A DNA stretch of 64,000 nt from CALLMM01 sp964429855 (lineage in GTDB: Bacteria; Armatimonadota; Chthonomonadetes; Chthonomonadales; CAJBBX01). Where the stretch lies: the NCBI GenBank assembly GCA_964429855.1, contig CAYSDM010000016.1, positions 1 through 64,000 of the forward strand, written 5' to 3'. This document shows positions 1 through 8,767 of this stretch, one piece after another. The first letter of the stretch is position 1, and the number at the start of each line of letters is the position of its first letter. The notes below the pieces were generated by a model. It was not told the DNA's origin, made no database searches, and saw only the letters and a list, made by a program, of their open reading frames with translations. A program made the position numbers and the translations under genes.

Positions 1-2
1 CG

Positions 3-362
3 GAGACTCTGTGTGATCGTCTGCTGATGCTGCATCGCGGTCGGCAGTGTCTCTACGGCTCCATTGAGGAGATCAAAACGCGCTACACCGACGATTCGCT
101 GCAGGTGGAGTATGCCGGGACTCTGCCCGCCGTCGAGTGCGCGCGTATGGAGCCGGTGAACGCGACGACGGCGCGATTCTATCCGCAGGATGGAGCCTGC
201 CGACGCGCCATCCTGTCTGCGCTGGTGGAGAGCGGCGCGGATATTCTGCGCTTTGAGCCGGTCGTGCCGACTCTGGAGGATATCTTTATTCGCGTGGTCG
301 GGGCGGAAGGCGAACAGGCGCTGCGCCAGAGCGAAACCGAAGAGAGGCTCACGCCCCTATGA
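3..362 (+). CDS. ABC transporter ATP-binding protein, C-terminal fragment
   Basis: This is the last 119 codons of an ABC ATPase; the reading frame is open to the window edge, so the Walker A, signature and Walker B parts lie outside. What is visible is the segment after the H-loop, with the CDR...LHRGR...YG pattern typical of drug or Na+ exporters of the NatA/CcmA type, followed by the C-terminal extension (DUF4162-like) ending in PTLEDIF. It presumably energises the permease encoded immediately downstream: its TGA overlaps the permease ATG (ATGA), so the two are translationally coupled. Substrate cannot be told. The family call is confident, the specificity is not. Confidence 0.85.
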   Translation, partial: ETLCDRLLMLHRGRQCLYGSIEEIKTRYTDDSLQVEYAGTLPAVECARMEPVNATTARFYPQDGACRRAILSALVESGADILRFEPVVPTLEDIFIRVVGAEGEQALRQSETEERLTPL

Positions 363-1594
363 ACCGAAATGTGCGCGTGGTCGCCTGGCATGAGTACATT
401 ACCAATGTGCGCCGGAAGGAGTTTATCCTGCTGACGCTCGGTCTGCCGGTGCTGATGCTCTTCTTCGGGGGATTGAGCGTTCTTGGCACGACGGCGGCGG
501 TCGGGGCGTTCTCTGCCCGGGTCACGCTGGAGACCGGGATATTGGATCGCAGCGGCGCGCTCGATTTAAGCGAGGTGGAGAAGGCGATCCCCGACATCAA
601 GCTGCGCCACTATGCCGACGAGAACGCCGGATTGCAGGATGTGCGGGAGGGAAAGATCATCGCGCTGATGGTCGTTCCGGCGGACTATCTGGCGACCGGA
701 AATGTGACCGTCTACCGACAGAGCCGGGGACTGTTCAATCAGCGGGAGCGCGTTCCTGTCGGCGCGATTCTGATACGCGGACTGATGGCGAAACAGGGGC
801 TGGAGAAGCCGATGATCGAGCGCATCTATGCGCCGGTCGGCGAGAGCGGCGCGCGCGTGCTGGTGCAGGATCGCTCCGGCGCCTTTACGCCGCTTAATCC
901 GGGACGAGAAGCGGCGCGATTGATCCTGCCGTATCTGTTCGCGATCCTCCTCACCACCTCGATCTTCATCTCCGCCAACTATCTGCTGCGCGGCATTGCG
1001 GAGGAGAAAGAGAATCGGGTGATCGAGGTCATCCTCTCCTCCGTCACCCCGGAGACTCTTCTGCGCGGCAAGCTGATCGGGCTGGCGGGGGTGGGGTTGA
1101 CGCAGGTGGGCCTCTGGGCGGTACTGGGAGGCGTGCCGGCGCTCATTCAGTTCTCCGGCTACATCCAGCTTTCGCCGTCCGCGCTGGCGGGCGTCCTGCT
1201 CTTTTTCGCGCTGGGTTTCGGACTGTATGCGACGATCCTGGCGGGACTGGGCGCGCTCGGAACCTCCTATCGGGAGAGCCAGCAGGTGGCGGGACTGGTC
1301 TCTTTCGGAGCCTTCTTCCCGATCATTCTGATTCTGGCGCTGGTCGAGTTTCCCAACGGCGCGCTGGCGCGAATCCTCTCCTGTATACCTCTGACCGCGC
1401 CGACCACCATGGTAATCCGCATGACGACCGCCGAAGTTCCATGGATGGACATTCTGTTCTCCGCCGCCATCACGCTGGGAGCGATCTGGCTGGTCTTGAA
1501 GTTCTCCGCCCGGCTGTTCCGGTTTGGACTGCTGATCTACGGCAAGCGTCCCACACTGATCGAGACCCTGCGCTGGCTCCGACAAGCCTCTTAA
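359..1594 (+). CDS. ABC-2 type transporter permease (NatB-like)
   Basis: A 411-residue membrane protein of the ABC-2 permease family. One hydrophobic helix lies near residues 22-48, then a long extracytoplasmic loop of about 130 residues, then a cluster of five helices from about residue 182 to 390. The conserved cytoplasmic stretch EEKENRVIEV...S around residues 214-226 is the hallmark of NatB/YhaP-type permeases. It should form the membrane half of an exporter with the preceding ATPase, to which it is coupled by a 4-base overlap. Proposed cargo in this family ranges from Na+ to peptides and drugs, so none is assigned here. Stop codon is followed at once by a decayed gene on the opposite strand. 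Confidence 0.88.
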   Translation: MNRNVRVVAWHEYITNVRRKEFILLTLGLPVLMLFFGGLSVLGTTAAVGAFSARVTLETGILDRSGALDLSEVEKAIPDIKLRHYADENAGLQDVREGKIIALMVVPADYLATGNVTVYRQSRGLFNQRERVPVGAILIRGLMAKQGLEKPMIERIYAPVGESGARVLVQDRSGAFTPLNPGREAARLILPYLFAILLTTSIFISANYLLRGIAEEKENRVIEVILSSVTPETLLRGKLIGLAGVGLTQVGLWAVLGGVPALIQFSGYIQLSPSALAGVLLFFALGFGLYATILAGLGALGTSYRESQQVAGLVSFGAFFPIILILALVEFPNGALARILSCIPLTAPTTMVIRMTTAEVPWMDILFSAAITLGAIWLVLKFSARLFRFGLLIYGKRPTLIETLRWLRQAS

Positions 1595-2130
1595 TCAGAA
1601 CGGACAGCAGCAGCCAGATCGCCGGGAAGATGGCTCCATAGGGCGCGAGAAAATAGGGGACAAGAAACCACCCGACCCAGAGAACCCATCCCGCGATGCT
1701 CCAGGATCTCTCACATCCCGCCACTCAAAAGCGCGCCACAGCCCCCCCTGATGCTCGGTTACCGGCATCGGCGCGCAGTGATACTCTCCGTTGTCGCGAA
1801 TCAAGCCGTTTTTGCGGTCGGTCGGCTCCGTCCACGTTCTGCCGCCGTCCCGCGAACGGCGCAGGACAATATTGCCGTGATGCCGGTCGGTTCCGAGCAG
1901 ATAGAGGTCGCCTCGATGCACAAAAAGCGAAGACCAGAACGCCCCTGAAATCTCGGCGAGACGCTCCCAGGTTCTACCGCGATCCGAAGACCCGAACACC
2001 ACGGAGCGCGCGCGGACATGCTCCCCGGAACGGGGACTGAAGAAGTCCTGAGAAGCCGCGTAGCCGCCGTCCGCCCGTATCGCCAGACTCGGCGAGCCGA
2101 TATGAGGATCAGACGATCCCGAAGCTGGTA
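1595..2130 (-). pseudogene. BNR-repeat sialidase-like protein, truncated remnant
   Basis: The minus strand encodes an open stretch with clear exo-sialidase/BNR features: IGSPSLAIRADGGY..S.DFF, two Asp-box-like motifs (SSDRGRTWE and SRDGGRTWTEP), and GEYHCAPMPV...GGLWRAFE, the block that in this family precedes the second half of the propeller. The frame can be read from about 2130 although a conventional ATG appears only at 2002. No signal peptide or N-terminal blades are present and the reading frame loses homology after WRAFE, so roughly half the usual length of about 350-400 residues is missing at both ends. It is best read as a decayed gene. The alternative minus frame at 1590-1724 is strongly hydrophobic, which may be chance or the edge of another lost gene. 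Confidence 0.55.
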
Positions 2131-2181
2131 GAGGGAGGGCGGATCGCTCCCGATCAGCGCCTGCCCCATCGACTCTGGCAG

Positions 2182-2319
2182 ATGCGCAGACTGCAGCCGG
2201 ATCGTCCGAAACTCAAAGCCGAACTGGATCGCGCTGCGCGCCTGATGGCCTCCGGTGACCTCTCCGGCGCGCGCGCCACATTGGATCGGGCAAAGAGGCT
2301 TTCGGAGAAGAGGCCGTAG
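2182..2319 (+). pseudogene. Possible C-terminal gene fragment (45+ codons)
   Basis: A plus-strand frame that is open from about 2110 reads MRRLQPDRPKLKAELDRAAR and continues with an amphipathic helical stretch to TAG at 2317-2319. Codon use is like that of the neighbours and the composition (alternating charged and Ala/Leu residues) looks like a real helical C-terminus. There is no ribosome binding site before the ATG at 2182, and the frame runs upstream into the antisense of the sialidase remnant. I read it as the tail of a gene broken by the same rearrangement that truncated the sialidase. No family recognised; low confidence. Confidence 0.25.
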
Positions 2320-2327
2320 ACGCCCCC

Positions 2328-2705
2328 CTACGCCGGCTGACCGAAGCAGAAACAGACCCCGTAAGGCTCCTTCGCGAAGAAGACGCGGAAGCGTTTTCCT
2401 CCGTACTCCTGCACCTCCAGCGCTGACGGCTCGATCCCCTTTGCGGTCAGTTCCCGGTGCAGCGTTTCGACATCGCTAACCGCAAAATAGCAGCTTGCCT
2501 GCTCGGGGTCGCGGTCGTTACGCTCCAGCCCGATGACCGCCGAATCGCGCTGGAGCGTCGCCCGGTTCTCCTGTCGCTCCACCAGATCAAAACCCAGAAC
2601 GCAGGTGTAGTAACCGACCGCGGGACCGATATCTTTGACGGGCAGCGCGGCGGGATCGGTATCGCCGAGGGGATGCACGCTGTGAAACGTTACGGATTGG
2701 GACAT
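2328..2705 (-). CDS. VOC/glyoxalase-fold protein
   Basis: A 125-residue protein with the vicinal-oxygen-chelate layout: an N-terminal beta strand block (VTFHSVHPL..), the PAVGYYTCVLGFDLVERQ helix-strand unit, and a closing GGKRFRVFFAKEPYGVCFCF strand pair. Members include glyoxalases, extradiol dioxygenases and antibiotic-binding proteins; this small single-domain form is of unknown substrate. The ATG at 2705 is chosen because an AAAGGCGAG ribosome site lies just upstream and the fold begins there; an upstream in-frame start would add 46 residues of no family character. Metal ligands cannot be assigned with certainty. It stands alone, converging on the fragment at 2182-2319. Confidence 0.75.
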   Translation of the reverse strand: MSQSVTFHSVHPLGDTDPAALPVKDIGPAVGYYTCVLGFDLVERQENRATLQRDSAVIGLERNDRDPEQASCYFAVSDVETLHRELTAKGIEPSALEVQEYGGKRFRVFFAKEPYGVCFCFGQPA

Positions 2706-2877
2706 ATTTTCTCGCCTTTCTGAGGTGGTTTTGCGCGAACGCCATGACAGAGTACTCTCTAGAGCCGGGCGGATGCGGAAAGATCGATATAAGGTTACCG
2801 TACCGCGCAGAGGTGACGCAATAAAAACGCCCCATCTCGGCATCGAGAGGAGGCGTGGGAGAGGAGTGTATCACCGA

Positions 2878-4395
2878 TCAGGCAAGCAGTTCCCGGATCA
2901 CCTTCGCCGGTTCAACGCCGGTCAGTTTCTGATCCAGCCCCTGATAGCGCACGGTGAACCGCTCGTGGTCTATCCCCAGCATCCGCAGAACCGTCGCGTG
3001 GAAATCGTGGATATGCACCGGGTCCTTGACGATGTTGTAAGAGAACTCATCGGTCTCGCCGTAGATCGTGCCGGGACGCGAGCCGCCGCCCGCCATCCAC
3101 ATCGTGAAGCAGCGCGGATGGTGGTCGCGCCCGTAGTTGTCCTTCGAAAGACCGCCCTGCGAGTAGATCGTGCGCCCGAACTCGCCGCCCCAGATCACCA
3201 GCGTCTCATCGAGCATTCCCCGCTGCTTCAGATCCTGGATCAGCCCCCAGCACGCCTGATCCACATCCCGGCACTGGTCCGGCAGGCGGCCCGCCACGTT
3301 GGCGTGGGTGTCCCAGTTGTTATGATAGACCTGAATGAAGCGGACGCCCCGCTCCACCATGCGCCGCGCCAGCAGACAGGTGTAGGCAAAGGTTCCCGGC
3401 TTCTTCGCCATGTCGCCATAGAGCTTATAGGTGCTCTCCGGCTCGCTGCCGATGTTGGTCAACTCCGGCACACTCGACTGCATCCGAAACGCCAGCTCAT
3501 ACTGCTGAATGCGCGTATGGGTCTCCATATCGCCAACCGTCTTGAAGTTCATCTCATTGAGCGCCTTCAAGCCGTCGAGGGTCGTGCGGCGCACCTGCAT
3601 CGGCACGCCGGGGGGATTATTGATGAAAAGAATCGGATCGCCCGCCGCGCGGAACGAGACCCCCGCGTGCTCGCCCGGCAGGTAGCCCGCCTGCCACAGA
3701 CGCGCCGAGATCGCCTGCACCTGCTCTGTATTGGAGGGCTGCGCCACCAGCACCACAAACGTCGGCAGGTCCCGGTTCAGAGAACCCAGCCCGTAGGAGA
3801 CCCACGCTCCCAGACACGGACGCCCGGTGATCTGATTGCCCGTCTGGATATAGGTGATCGCCGGCTCGTGGTTGATCGCCTCCGTGTGCATACTGCGGAT
3901 GAAGCACATCTCATCCACCATCTTCGCCGTGTAGGGCAGCAGTTCCGTCACCCACATTCCCGATTTGCCGTGCTGCGCGAACTGATATTTCGACGGCGCA
4001 ATCGGGAAACGCGCCTGCCCGGAGGTCATCGTCGTTAAGCGCTGACCCATCCGCACCGAATCGGGCAGATCCTTGTTAAACCACTCCCGCATCGTGGGTT
4101 TGTAGTCATAAAGGTCTATCTGCGATGGACCGCCGACCATGTGCAGGTAGATAATGTGCTTCGCTTTCGGCGCGAAGTGCGGCAGTCCCGGCACGCCGCC
4201 GATCGCTCTCTTCTCTTTCGGCTTCGTCTCGGCGGCAAACGCCTCGCCGCCCAGCGCCGCCAGCGCCGCCATTCCCAGCGCGTTCGCCCCGCGACGAAGG
4301 AACTGACGCCGCGTCTCCAGTCGCGCCCACTCCTCCACGACCGGATGGACGCCGTTGTTCTCGAAGAAAGGAACCACGTTCTGATTATCGCTCAT
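2878..4395 (-). CDS. DUF1501 domain protein with Tat-like signal
   Basis: A 505-residue DUF1501 protein, a sulfatase/alkaline-phosphatase-fold family abundant in Planctomycetes, Verrucomicrobia and related phyla. Residues about 28-55 carry a twin-arginine-like leader (TRRQFLRRG followed by an Ala/Leu-rich core ending AFAAE), so export is expected. The family landmarks are present: FAPKAKHIIYLHMVGGPSQIDLYDYKP near residue 75, HTEAINHEPA around 168, WDTHANV, and WGGEFGRT near the C-terminus followed by GRDHHPRCF. The start at 4395 overlaps the stop of the upstream PSD1 gene by four bases. The pair is a recurrent unit of unknown function, thought to act on polymers or cell-surface material. Function inferred from family only. 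Confidence 0.92.
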   Translation of the reverse strand: MSDNQNVVPFFENNGVHPVVEEWARLETRRQFLRRGANALGMAALAALGGEAFAAETKPKEKRAIGGVPGLPHFAPKAKHIIYLHMVGGPSQIDLYDYKPTMREWFNKDLPDSVRMGQRLTTMTSGQARFPIAPSKYQFAQHGKSGMWVTELLPYTAKMVDEMCFIRSMHTEAINHEPAITYIQTGNQITGRPCLGAWVSYGLGSLNRDLPTFVVLVAQPSNTEQVQAISARLWQAGYLPGEHAGVSFRAAGDPILFINNPPGVPMQVRRTTLDGLKALNEMNFKTVGDMETHTRIQQYELAFRMQSSVPELTNIGSEPESTYKLYGDMAKKPGTFAYTCLLARRMVERGVRFIQVYHNNWDTHANVAGRLPDQCRDVDQACWGLIQDLKQRGMLDETLVIWGGEFGRTIYSQGGLSKDNYGRDHHPRCFTMWMAGGGSRPGTIYGETDEFSYNIVKDPVHIHDFHATVLRMLGIDHERFTVRYQGLDQKLTGVEPAKVIRELLA

Positions 4396-7300
4396 TTCGT
4401 CAGCACCTCGTCCAGATTCATTAGCTTGTTGACCAGCATCGTCCAGGCTGCCAGTCTCCCTGTATCCAGCGACTCATCCGCCTTCGACTCGCCGACCGCT
4501 ATTAGCTCTTTCGCCGCCTTCGGATCGCTCTGGTAGAAGCGAACCAGTTGGTTGAGCGACCTTGCCACAATCGCCTGCTCCTCCGGACGGAACGGACGGG
4601 CGATCAGATGCCGGGCGATAAAGTCCATGCGCGCCGCATCGGTTGCGCCGCCCTCCTTTAGCGCGCGCTGCGCCATATGCCGCGCCGCCTCCACAAACTG
4701 CACATCGTTGAGCGTGACTAGCGCCTGCAGAGGCGTGTTGGTCCGCTCTCTTCGCACCACGCAGGTCTCCCGGCTTGGAGCATTGAATATCTCCATCGAG
4801 GCGGGAGGCGCGCTGCGCTTCCAGAAGGTGTAGAGGCTGCGACGATACAGATTCTCCCCGCTGTCCCGGCGGTAGTCGCGCGTGTCGCTGCCGATCATCG
4901 CGACCGCCTCCCAGACGCCGTCCGGCTGATAGGGCTTGACGCTCGGCCCGCCGATCTTCTTCACCAGCAAGCCGCTCGACGCCAGCGCATAGTCGCGGAT
5001 CATCTCCGCATCCATGCGGAAGCGCGGTCCGCGAGAGAGCAGCTTATTCGCCGGATCAAGCTGCCGCTTCTGCGGGGTCGTGATCGCCGACTGCCGGTAG
5101 GTGGCAGAGGTGACCAGCAGCTTATAGAACTGCTTCATATCCCAGCCCTTCTCGCGAAACTCCACCGCCAGCCAGTCCAGAAGTTCCGGATGCGACGGAA
5201 GCTCCCCGCTGATCCCGAAGTCGCCGGTCGTCCGCACCAATCCCTGACCGAATAGCTCCTGCCAGATACGATTGACCGTCACGCGAGTCGTGAGCGGATG
5301 ATTCGGCAGCAGCAGCCACTTCGCCAGTCCAAGCCGATTCTTCGGATAGTCGGGAGGCATCGGGGGCAGAATTTCGGGCGTGGCGGGCTTTACCTGATCG
5401 CGCCGCTTATCATATTCTCCCCGGAACAGCACATAGGCTTTCGCCGGTTCGGAGCGCTCCTGCGCGATATGCGCGATGGTTCCCCGCATACGGATGGCGC
5501 GCTCCTCATCCTCCAGCGCCGCCACCCTCCCCGACAGCGCCCGGTAGTCGGCATCTTCGCCGGATAGCCACCAGGTAAACAGTTCGTCCCGCTCCGGCGC
5601 GGTCAGTTTATCGCTGCCGCGCGCCGTCAGCCATGCCGCGCGCGTTCCCTTTGCCAGTTGGGCCGCCTCCTCCGGCTTCACCACCCGCGAATAGAGGCGA
5701 ATATCCTGAATCGTCGCCCCATCCGTCGCCGCCGTCGTGTGACGCTGCCCGATCTTGAGCGGAACCTGCGTGCGGATGGTGTTTTTCAGGGTATCGGCTT
5801 GCGTATCGAATTCGCGCGCCGCGCCGTTGATGTATATCCGCACCGACGCGGGCTTTGCGCCGCCGTCATAGGTCACACAGACATGATTCCAGACGCCCGG
5901 TTGAAGCGCATCGCGGGAGACCACTTTCAGCGCGTCCGAGGGCCATTTGTGAATGATATGCGTGCCGACCCGGTTTCCCTCGACCCACAGATCCCAGCCC
6001 CGGAAGTCGCTCCCCTCATCCATTCGCGCCACCAGCGCGCCGCCGGTGTTGGGCATCAGTTTCACCCAGGCAGCGATTGAGAACGGCTGATCCTTCTCGA
6101 AGTCCCCGACGGTCGGCGCTTCGACCGTGCTGCCCGGCTTGCGCCGGAACGCCCGCTCGGAGACCTGTCCCGGCTCCCAGCCCGGATCGGCGGCGGCGGT
6201 CAGATTCAGCGGCTGTCCGTTGAAGACCGCCTTTACGTCGCGCCCGTTGCCCTCATTCAACGGAAGATGGAAGAGCAGAGCGCCGGATGGAACGCTTGCG
6301 GCGATCTTTCCGGCGTCCGCGCCATTCAGCCAGCGGTCGAAGTCGGGACGCGCAGACTGCTTACGCGCTTCCGCCTGCTTTCGCGCCTCCGCAATCTCGC
6401 CCTTGATCGCGTCGAACCGGGGGCGATCCTTTTCCATCGGAACCGGGATGATCGGGGGCGTATCTCTGCGGTTGCCGTCCATCGCCGGCTGCGTGGTGTT
6501 GTTGAAGAAGGCCGACAGGGAGTAGAACTCCTTCTGGCTGAGCGGATCGTACTTATGGTCGTGGCAGACCGCGCAGTTTGCGGTGGTTCCGAGCCATATC
6601 TGTGAGGCGGTCTCGGTGCGGTCGCGGGTATAGAGCACCAGGTACTCCTCGTCAATCGCGCCGCCCTCGCTGGTGGTGATGTTGCAGCGCGTAAAGCCGG
6701 TGGCGATCAACTGATCCAGCGTCGGATTTGGCAAAAGATCGCCCGCAAGCTGCTCGATAGTGAATTGATTGAAGGGCATATTGCGGTTGAAAGCCTTGAT
6801 CACCCAGTCGCGATATGCCCACATCTCGCGGTAGTTGTCAATGTGAATGCCATGCGTATCGCCGTAGCGGGCGGCATCCAGCCAGTAGCGCGCCCGGTGC
6901 TCTCCCCACTGCGGGCTGGCGAGGAACTGATCCACCAGCTTCTCATAGGCGTTGGGCGACTTATCGTTCACGAAACGCTCCACATCCGCTGGATCGGGCG
7001 GAAGCCCCGTCAGATCAAGACTCAGGCGTCGCGCCAGCGTTCGCCGATCCGCCTCCGGCGCGGGCTGCAGCCCCGCCGCCTCCAGTTTCGCCAGAATGAA
7101 GCGATCTATGGGATTGCGCACCCACTTCGCGTTCTTCACGACCGGAAGCGCGGGACGGCGCGGAGGAATATACGACCAGTGCGGTTCATACGCCGCGCCC
7201 TCTTTCACCCAGCGCGTCAGCGTGGCGATCTGCTGCAGGGTCAGTTTCTTATGACTGGAAACCGGCGGCATAATCAACGGACCCTTGGTATTGATGCGCT

Positions 7301-7613
7301 GAATGATCAGGCTGGCGGACGGATTGCCGGGGACAATGGCGGGTCGCCCTCCGCGTGAAGCGGTCGCATCCGCCGGACGATCCAGCCGCAGGTCGGCTTT
7401 TCGAGCCGCCGAGTCGGGACCATGACACGCAAAGCAGTTCTCTGCCAGGATAGGACGAATATCGCGATTATAACGCAGGGGCGGCAGCTTTCCGGCTTTC
7501 TGCTTCTGGTTCAGCGCGGCTCCAGACCAGCCGGCTGCCGCCAGAAAGAGAAGCGTTCCGACCAGTATTCCCGCCGCCGGGAATAGAGGCTTCATCTTCC
7601 CACACGTTCGCAT
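4392..7613 (-). CDS. PSD1/PSCyt1 domain protein (DUF1549, LamG, DUF1553)
   Basis: A 1073-residue exported protein. A signal peptide spans about residues 8-34. A PSCyt1 cytochrome-like motif CFACH (Cys60, Cys63, His64) follows, then DUF1549 with a second CAVCHDHKYDP motif, an inserted LamG/concanavalin-like lectin domain (about 430-620) and C-terminal DUF1553 including NRIWQELFGQGLV and TPLQALVTLND. The CXXCH motifs suggest haem attachment, though in this family haem binding is not proven. The ATG at 7613 has GAGGGT at good spacing; an upstream TTG at 7655 would add 14 residues and is less likely. It is coupled to the DUF1501 gene by an ATGA overlap, so both are made together. Confidence 0.92.
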   Translation of the reverse strand: MRTCGKMKPLFPAAGILVGTLLFLAAAGWSGAALNQKQKAGKLPPLRYNRDIRPILAENCFACHGPDSAARKADLRLDRPADATASRGGRPAIVPGNPSASLIIQRINTKGPLIMPPVSSHKKLTLQQIATLTRWVKEGAAYEPHWSYIPPRRPALPVVKNAKWVRNPIDRFILAKLEAAGLQPAPEADRRTLARRLSLDLTGLPPDPADVERFVNDKSPNAYEKLVDQFLASPQWGEHRARYWLDAARYGDTHGIHIDNYREMWAYRDWVIKAFNRNMPFNQFTIEQLAGDLLPNPTLDQLIATGFTRCNITTSEGGAIDEEYLVLYTRDRTETASQIWLGTTANCAVCHDHKYDPLSQKEFYSLSAFFNNTTQPAMDGNRRDTPPIIPVPMEKDRPRFDAIKGEIAEARKQAEARKQSARPDFDRWLNGADAGKIAASVPSGALLFHLPLNEGNGRDVKAVFNGQPLNLTAAADPGWEPGQVSERAFRRKPGSTVEAPTVGDFEKDQPFSIAAWVKLMPNTGGALVARMDEGSDFRGWDLWVEGNRVGTHIIHKWPSDALKVVSRDALQPGVWNHVCVTYDGGAKPASVRIYINGAAREFDTQADTLKNTIRTQVPLKIGQRHTTAATDGATIQDIRLYSRVVKPEEAAQLAKGTRAAWLTARGSDKLTAPERDELFTWWLSGEDADYRALSGRVAALEDEERAIRMRGTIAHIAQERSEPAKAYVLFRGEYDKRRDQVKPATPEILPPMPPDYPKNRLGLAKWLLLPNHPLTTRVTVNRIWQELFGQGLVRTTGDFGISGELPSHPELLDWLAVEFREKGWDMKQFYKLLVTSATYRQSAITTPQKRQLDPANKLLSRGPRFRMDAEMIRDYALASSGLLVKKIGGPSVKPYQPDGVWEAVAMIGSDTRDYRRDSGENLYRRSLYTFWKRSAPPASMEIFNAPSRETCVVRRERTNTPLQALVTLNDVQFVEAARHMAQRALKEGGATDAARMDFIARHLIARPFRPEEQAIVARSLNQLVRFYQSDPKAAKELIAVGESKADESLDTGRLAAWTMLVNKLMNLDEVLTK

Positions 7614-7804
7614 GAAAATTACCCTCAAAAGTCGTAGGTCGGCGCGACCCCACAATGGTGAGAGCCGCTAAAAGATTGCTATTAGTTTAACATAGAATTG
7701 CCCTGCTCCTGCCTTCGATTTTCGAACGACACCTCTTCTTACGCAACAATTATCATTTTTCCGGGAGGAGGCGCGCCTTCTGAAACCGAAGGTATCGCCC
7801 CGAC

Positions 7805-8518
7805 ATGTTCTCGCCCCATCGCTGGATCGTCTGGCTGCAGGGTCCCGAGCTTCTCTGGATCGTTCTATACATCCTCTGCCATCTCGCAGCGGCGCTCAAC
7901 CGTCCCAACTCACTCTCCGGCAATGCGCGGTTGGAGAGTTTGTGGTTGCTGCTTCCGCTGGCGGGCGTCCCGCTGTCGTTTCTCTGCTTCGCGGTGCCGG
8001 GAGCCGTCGGCGGATGGTGGATGCTGGCTCCCGTTGCGCTGTCCGTCCTGCCGAAGATGCCGGAGAACTATCGCACGGTCGCTCTGAATCCCGCCTTTGC
8101 AGCGAAAAGAAACGAGTCAGCCTACTGGCTCTACGACAATCCTGAGAGGATTATACGGGAGACGCGCTTTCCGCTGGAGGACGGGCAGTACGCCGGCGCG
8201 AACTGGCGGGAGACCTTTCTGGCGATCGGGCAGAGCGCCTTCGGCGACCTCTACCTTCTCGATATAGCCCTCGCGGACTCGCCCGTCTACCTCCTCAGCC
8301 ATGAAGACCACACGCTGACAGAGGAGTTTGCGAGTCTGGAGGAGTATCTGGACTACTGGCGGGGGGAGGTCGCGCTGGCGGAGCGAAGTGAACCGGAGCG
8401 CGCATGCGCGCATGCGCGAACGCAGCGAGAGGCGGTCATCGCGCTGGCGGTGATCGCGCTCAGCATCCTGCTCATTATTGTCATGCTGATCCTCGGGCTG
8501 ATCTACCATCGGAAATAG
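7805..8518 (+). CDS. Membrane protein with SMI1/KNR4 (SUKH)-like tail
   Basis: A 237-residue protein with three N-terminal hydrophobic segments (about 10-32, 45-65, 68-82) and one C-terminal membrane helix (about 212-234). The middle region ends in FGDLYLLDIA...SPVYLLSHEDHTLTEEFASLEEYLD, which closely resembles the C-terminal half of SMI1/KNR4 (SUKH) domains: the G-D-x-x-x-x-D core plus the F-x-x-x-x-x-L terminal helix. SUKH proteins often act as immunity proteins against polymorphic toxins, but no toxin gene is adjacent. An in-frame TGA lies shortly upstream so the ATG at 7805 is fixed. An alternating GC/CA tract sits inside the gene near 8396-8416. Function unassigned. Confidence 0.65.
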   Translation: MFSPHRWIVWLQGPELLWIVLYILCHLAAALNRPNSLSGNARLESLWLLLPLAGVPLSFLCFAVPGAVGGWWMLAPVALSVLPKMPENYRTVALNPAFAAKRNESAYWLYDNPERIIRETRFPLEDGQYAGANWRETFLAIGQSAFGDLYLLDIALADSPVYLLSHEDHTLTEEFASLEEYLDYWRGEVALAERSEPERACAHARTQREAVIALAVIALSILLIIVMLILGLIYHRK

Positions 8519-8536
8519 CGCGCCGGACGTTCGATA

Positions 8537-8767
8537 TCACTTCTCCGCCGCGCGAAAGGTGACCGTGTGCCATGTCGCCTGTCCGCAGGAACGGCAGCGC
8601 ATCCGGCGCGTCGGGCTGCCCTTTGCCTTCCAGCGAATCCCCCCGGCGTCCCAGACCGAAATCTCCTCGCCACACTGCCTGCAGCGCATGATCCACTGCC
8701 GCGATTCGGTTTCTATCTCCGCTGCCAGTCGTCTCCCGAACAGCCACAGAATGAAGCGACGTATCAT
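8537..8767 (-). CDS. Small zinc-ribbon protein
   Basis: A 76-residue protein with an N-terminal amphipathic/hydrophobic helix (residues 2-15) and two CXXC knuckles, Cys29-Cys32 and Cys58-Cys61, spaced as in zinc ribbons. The ATG at 8767 overlaps the stop of the upstream glycosidase-like gene (ATGA), which both fixes the start and indicates translational coupling. Role unknown; such small zinc ribbons may be structural or act as adaptors. An upstream in-frame start inside the previous gene is possible but has no support. Confidence 0.6.
   Translation of the reverse strand: MIRRFILWLFGRRLAAEIETESRQWIMRCRQCGEEISVWDAGGIRWKAKGSPTRRMRCRSCGQATWHTVTFRAAEK

Noticed and set aside
2725..4038. Long plus-strand open frame (437 codons) opposite the DUF1501 gene
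   Set aside because: It is antisense to a clear family member, very rich in Arg and His, and has no recognisable domain. It is a GC-rich shadow frame.
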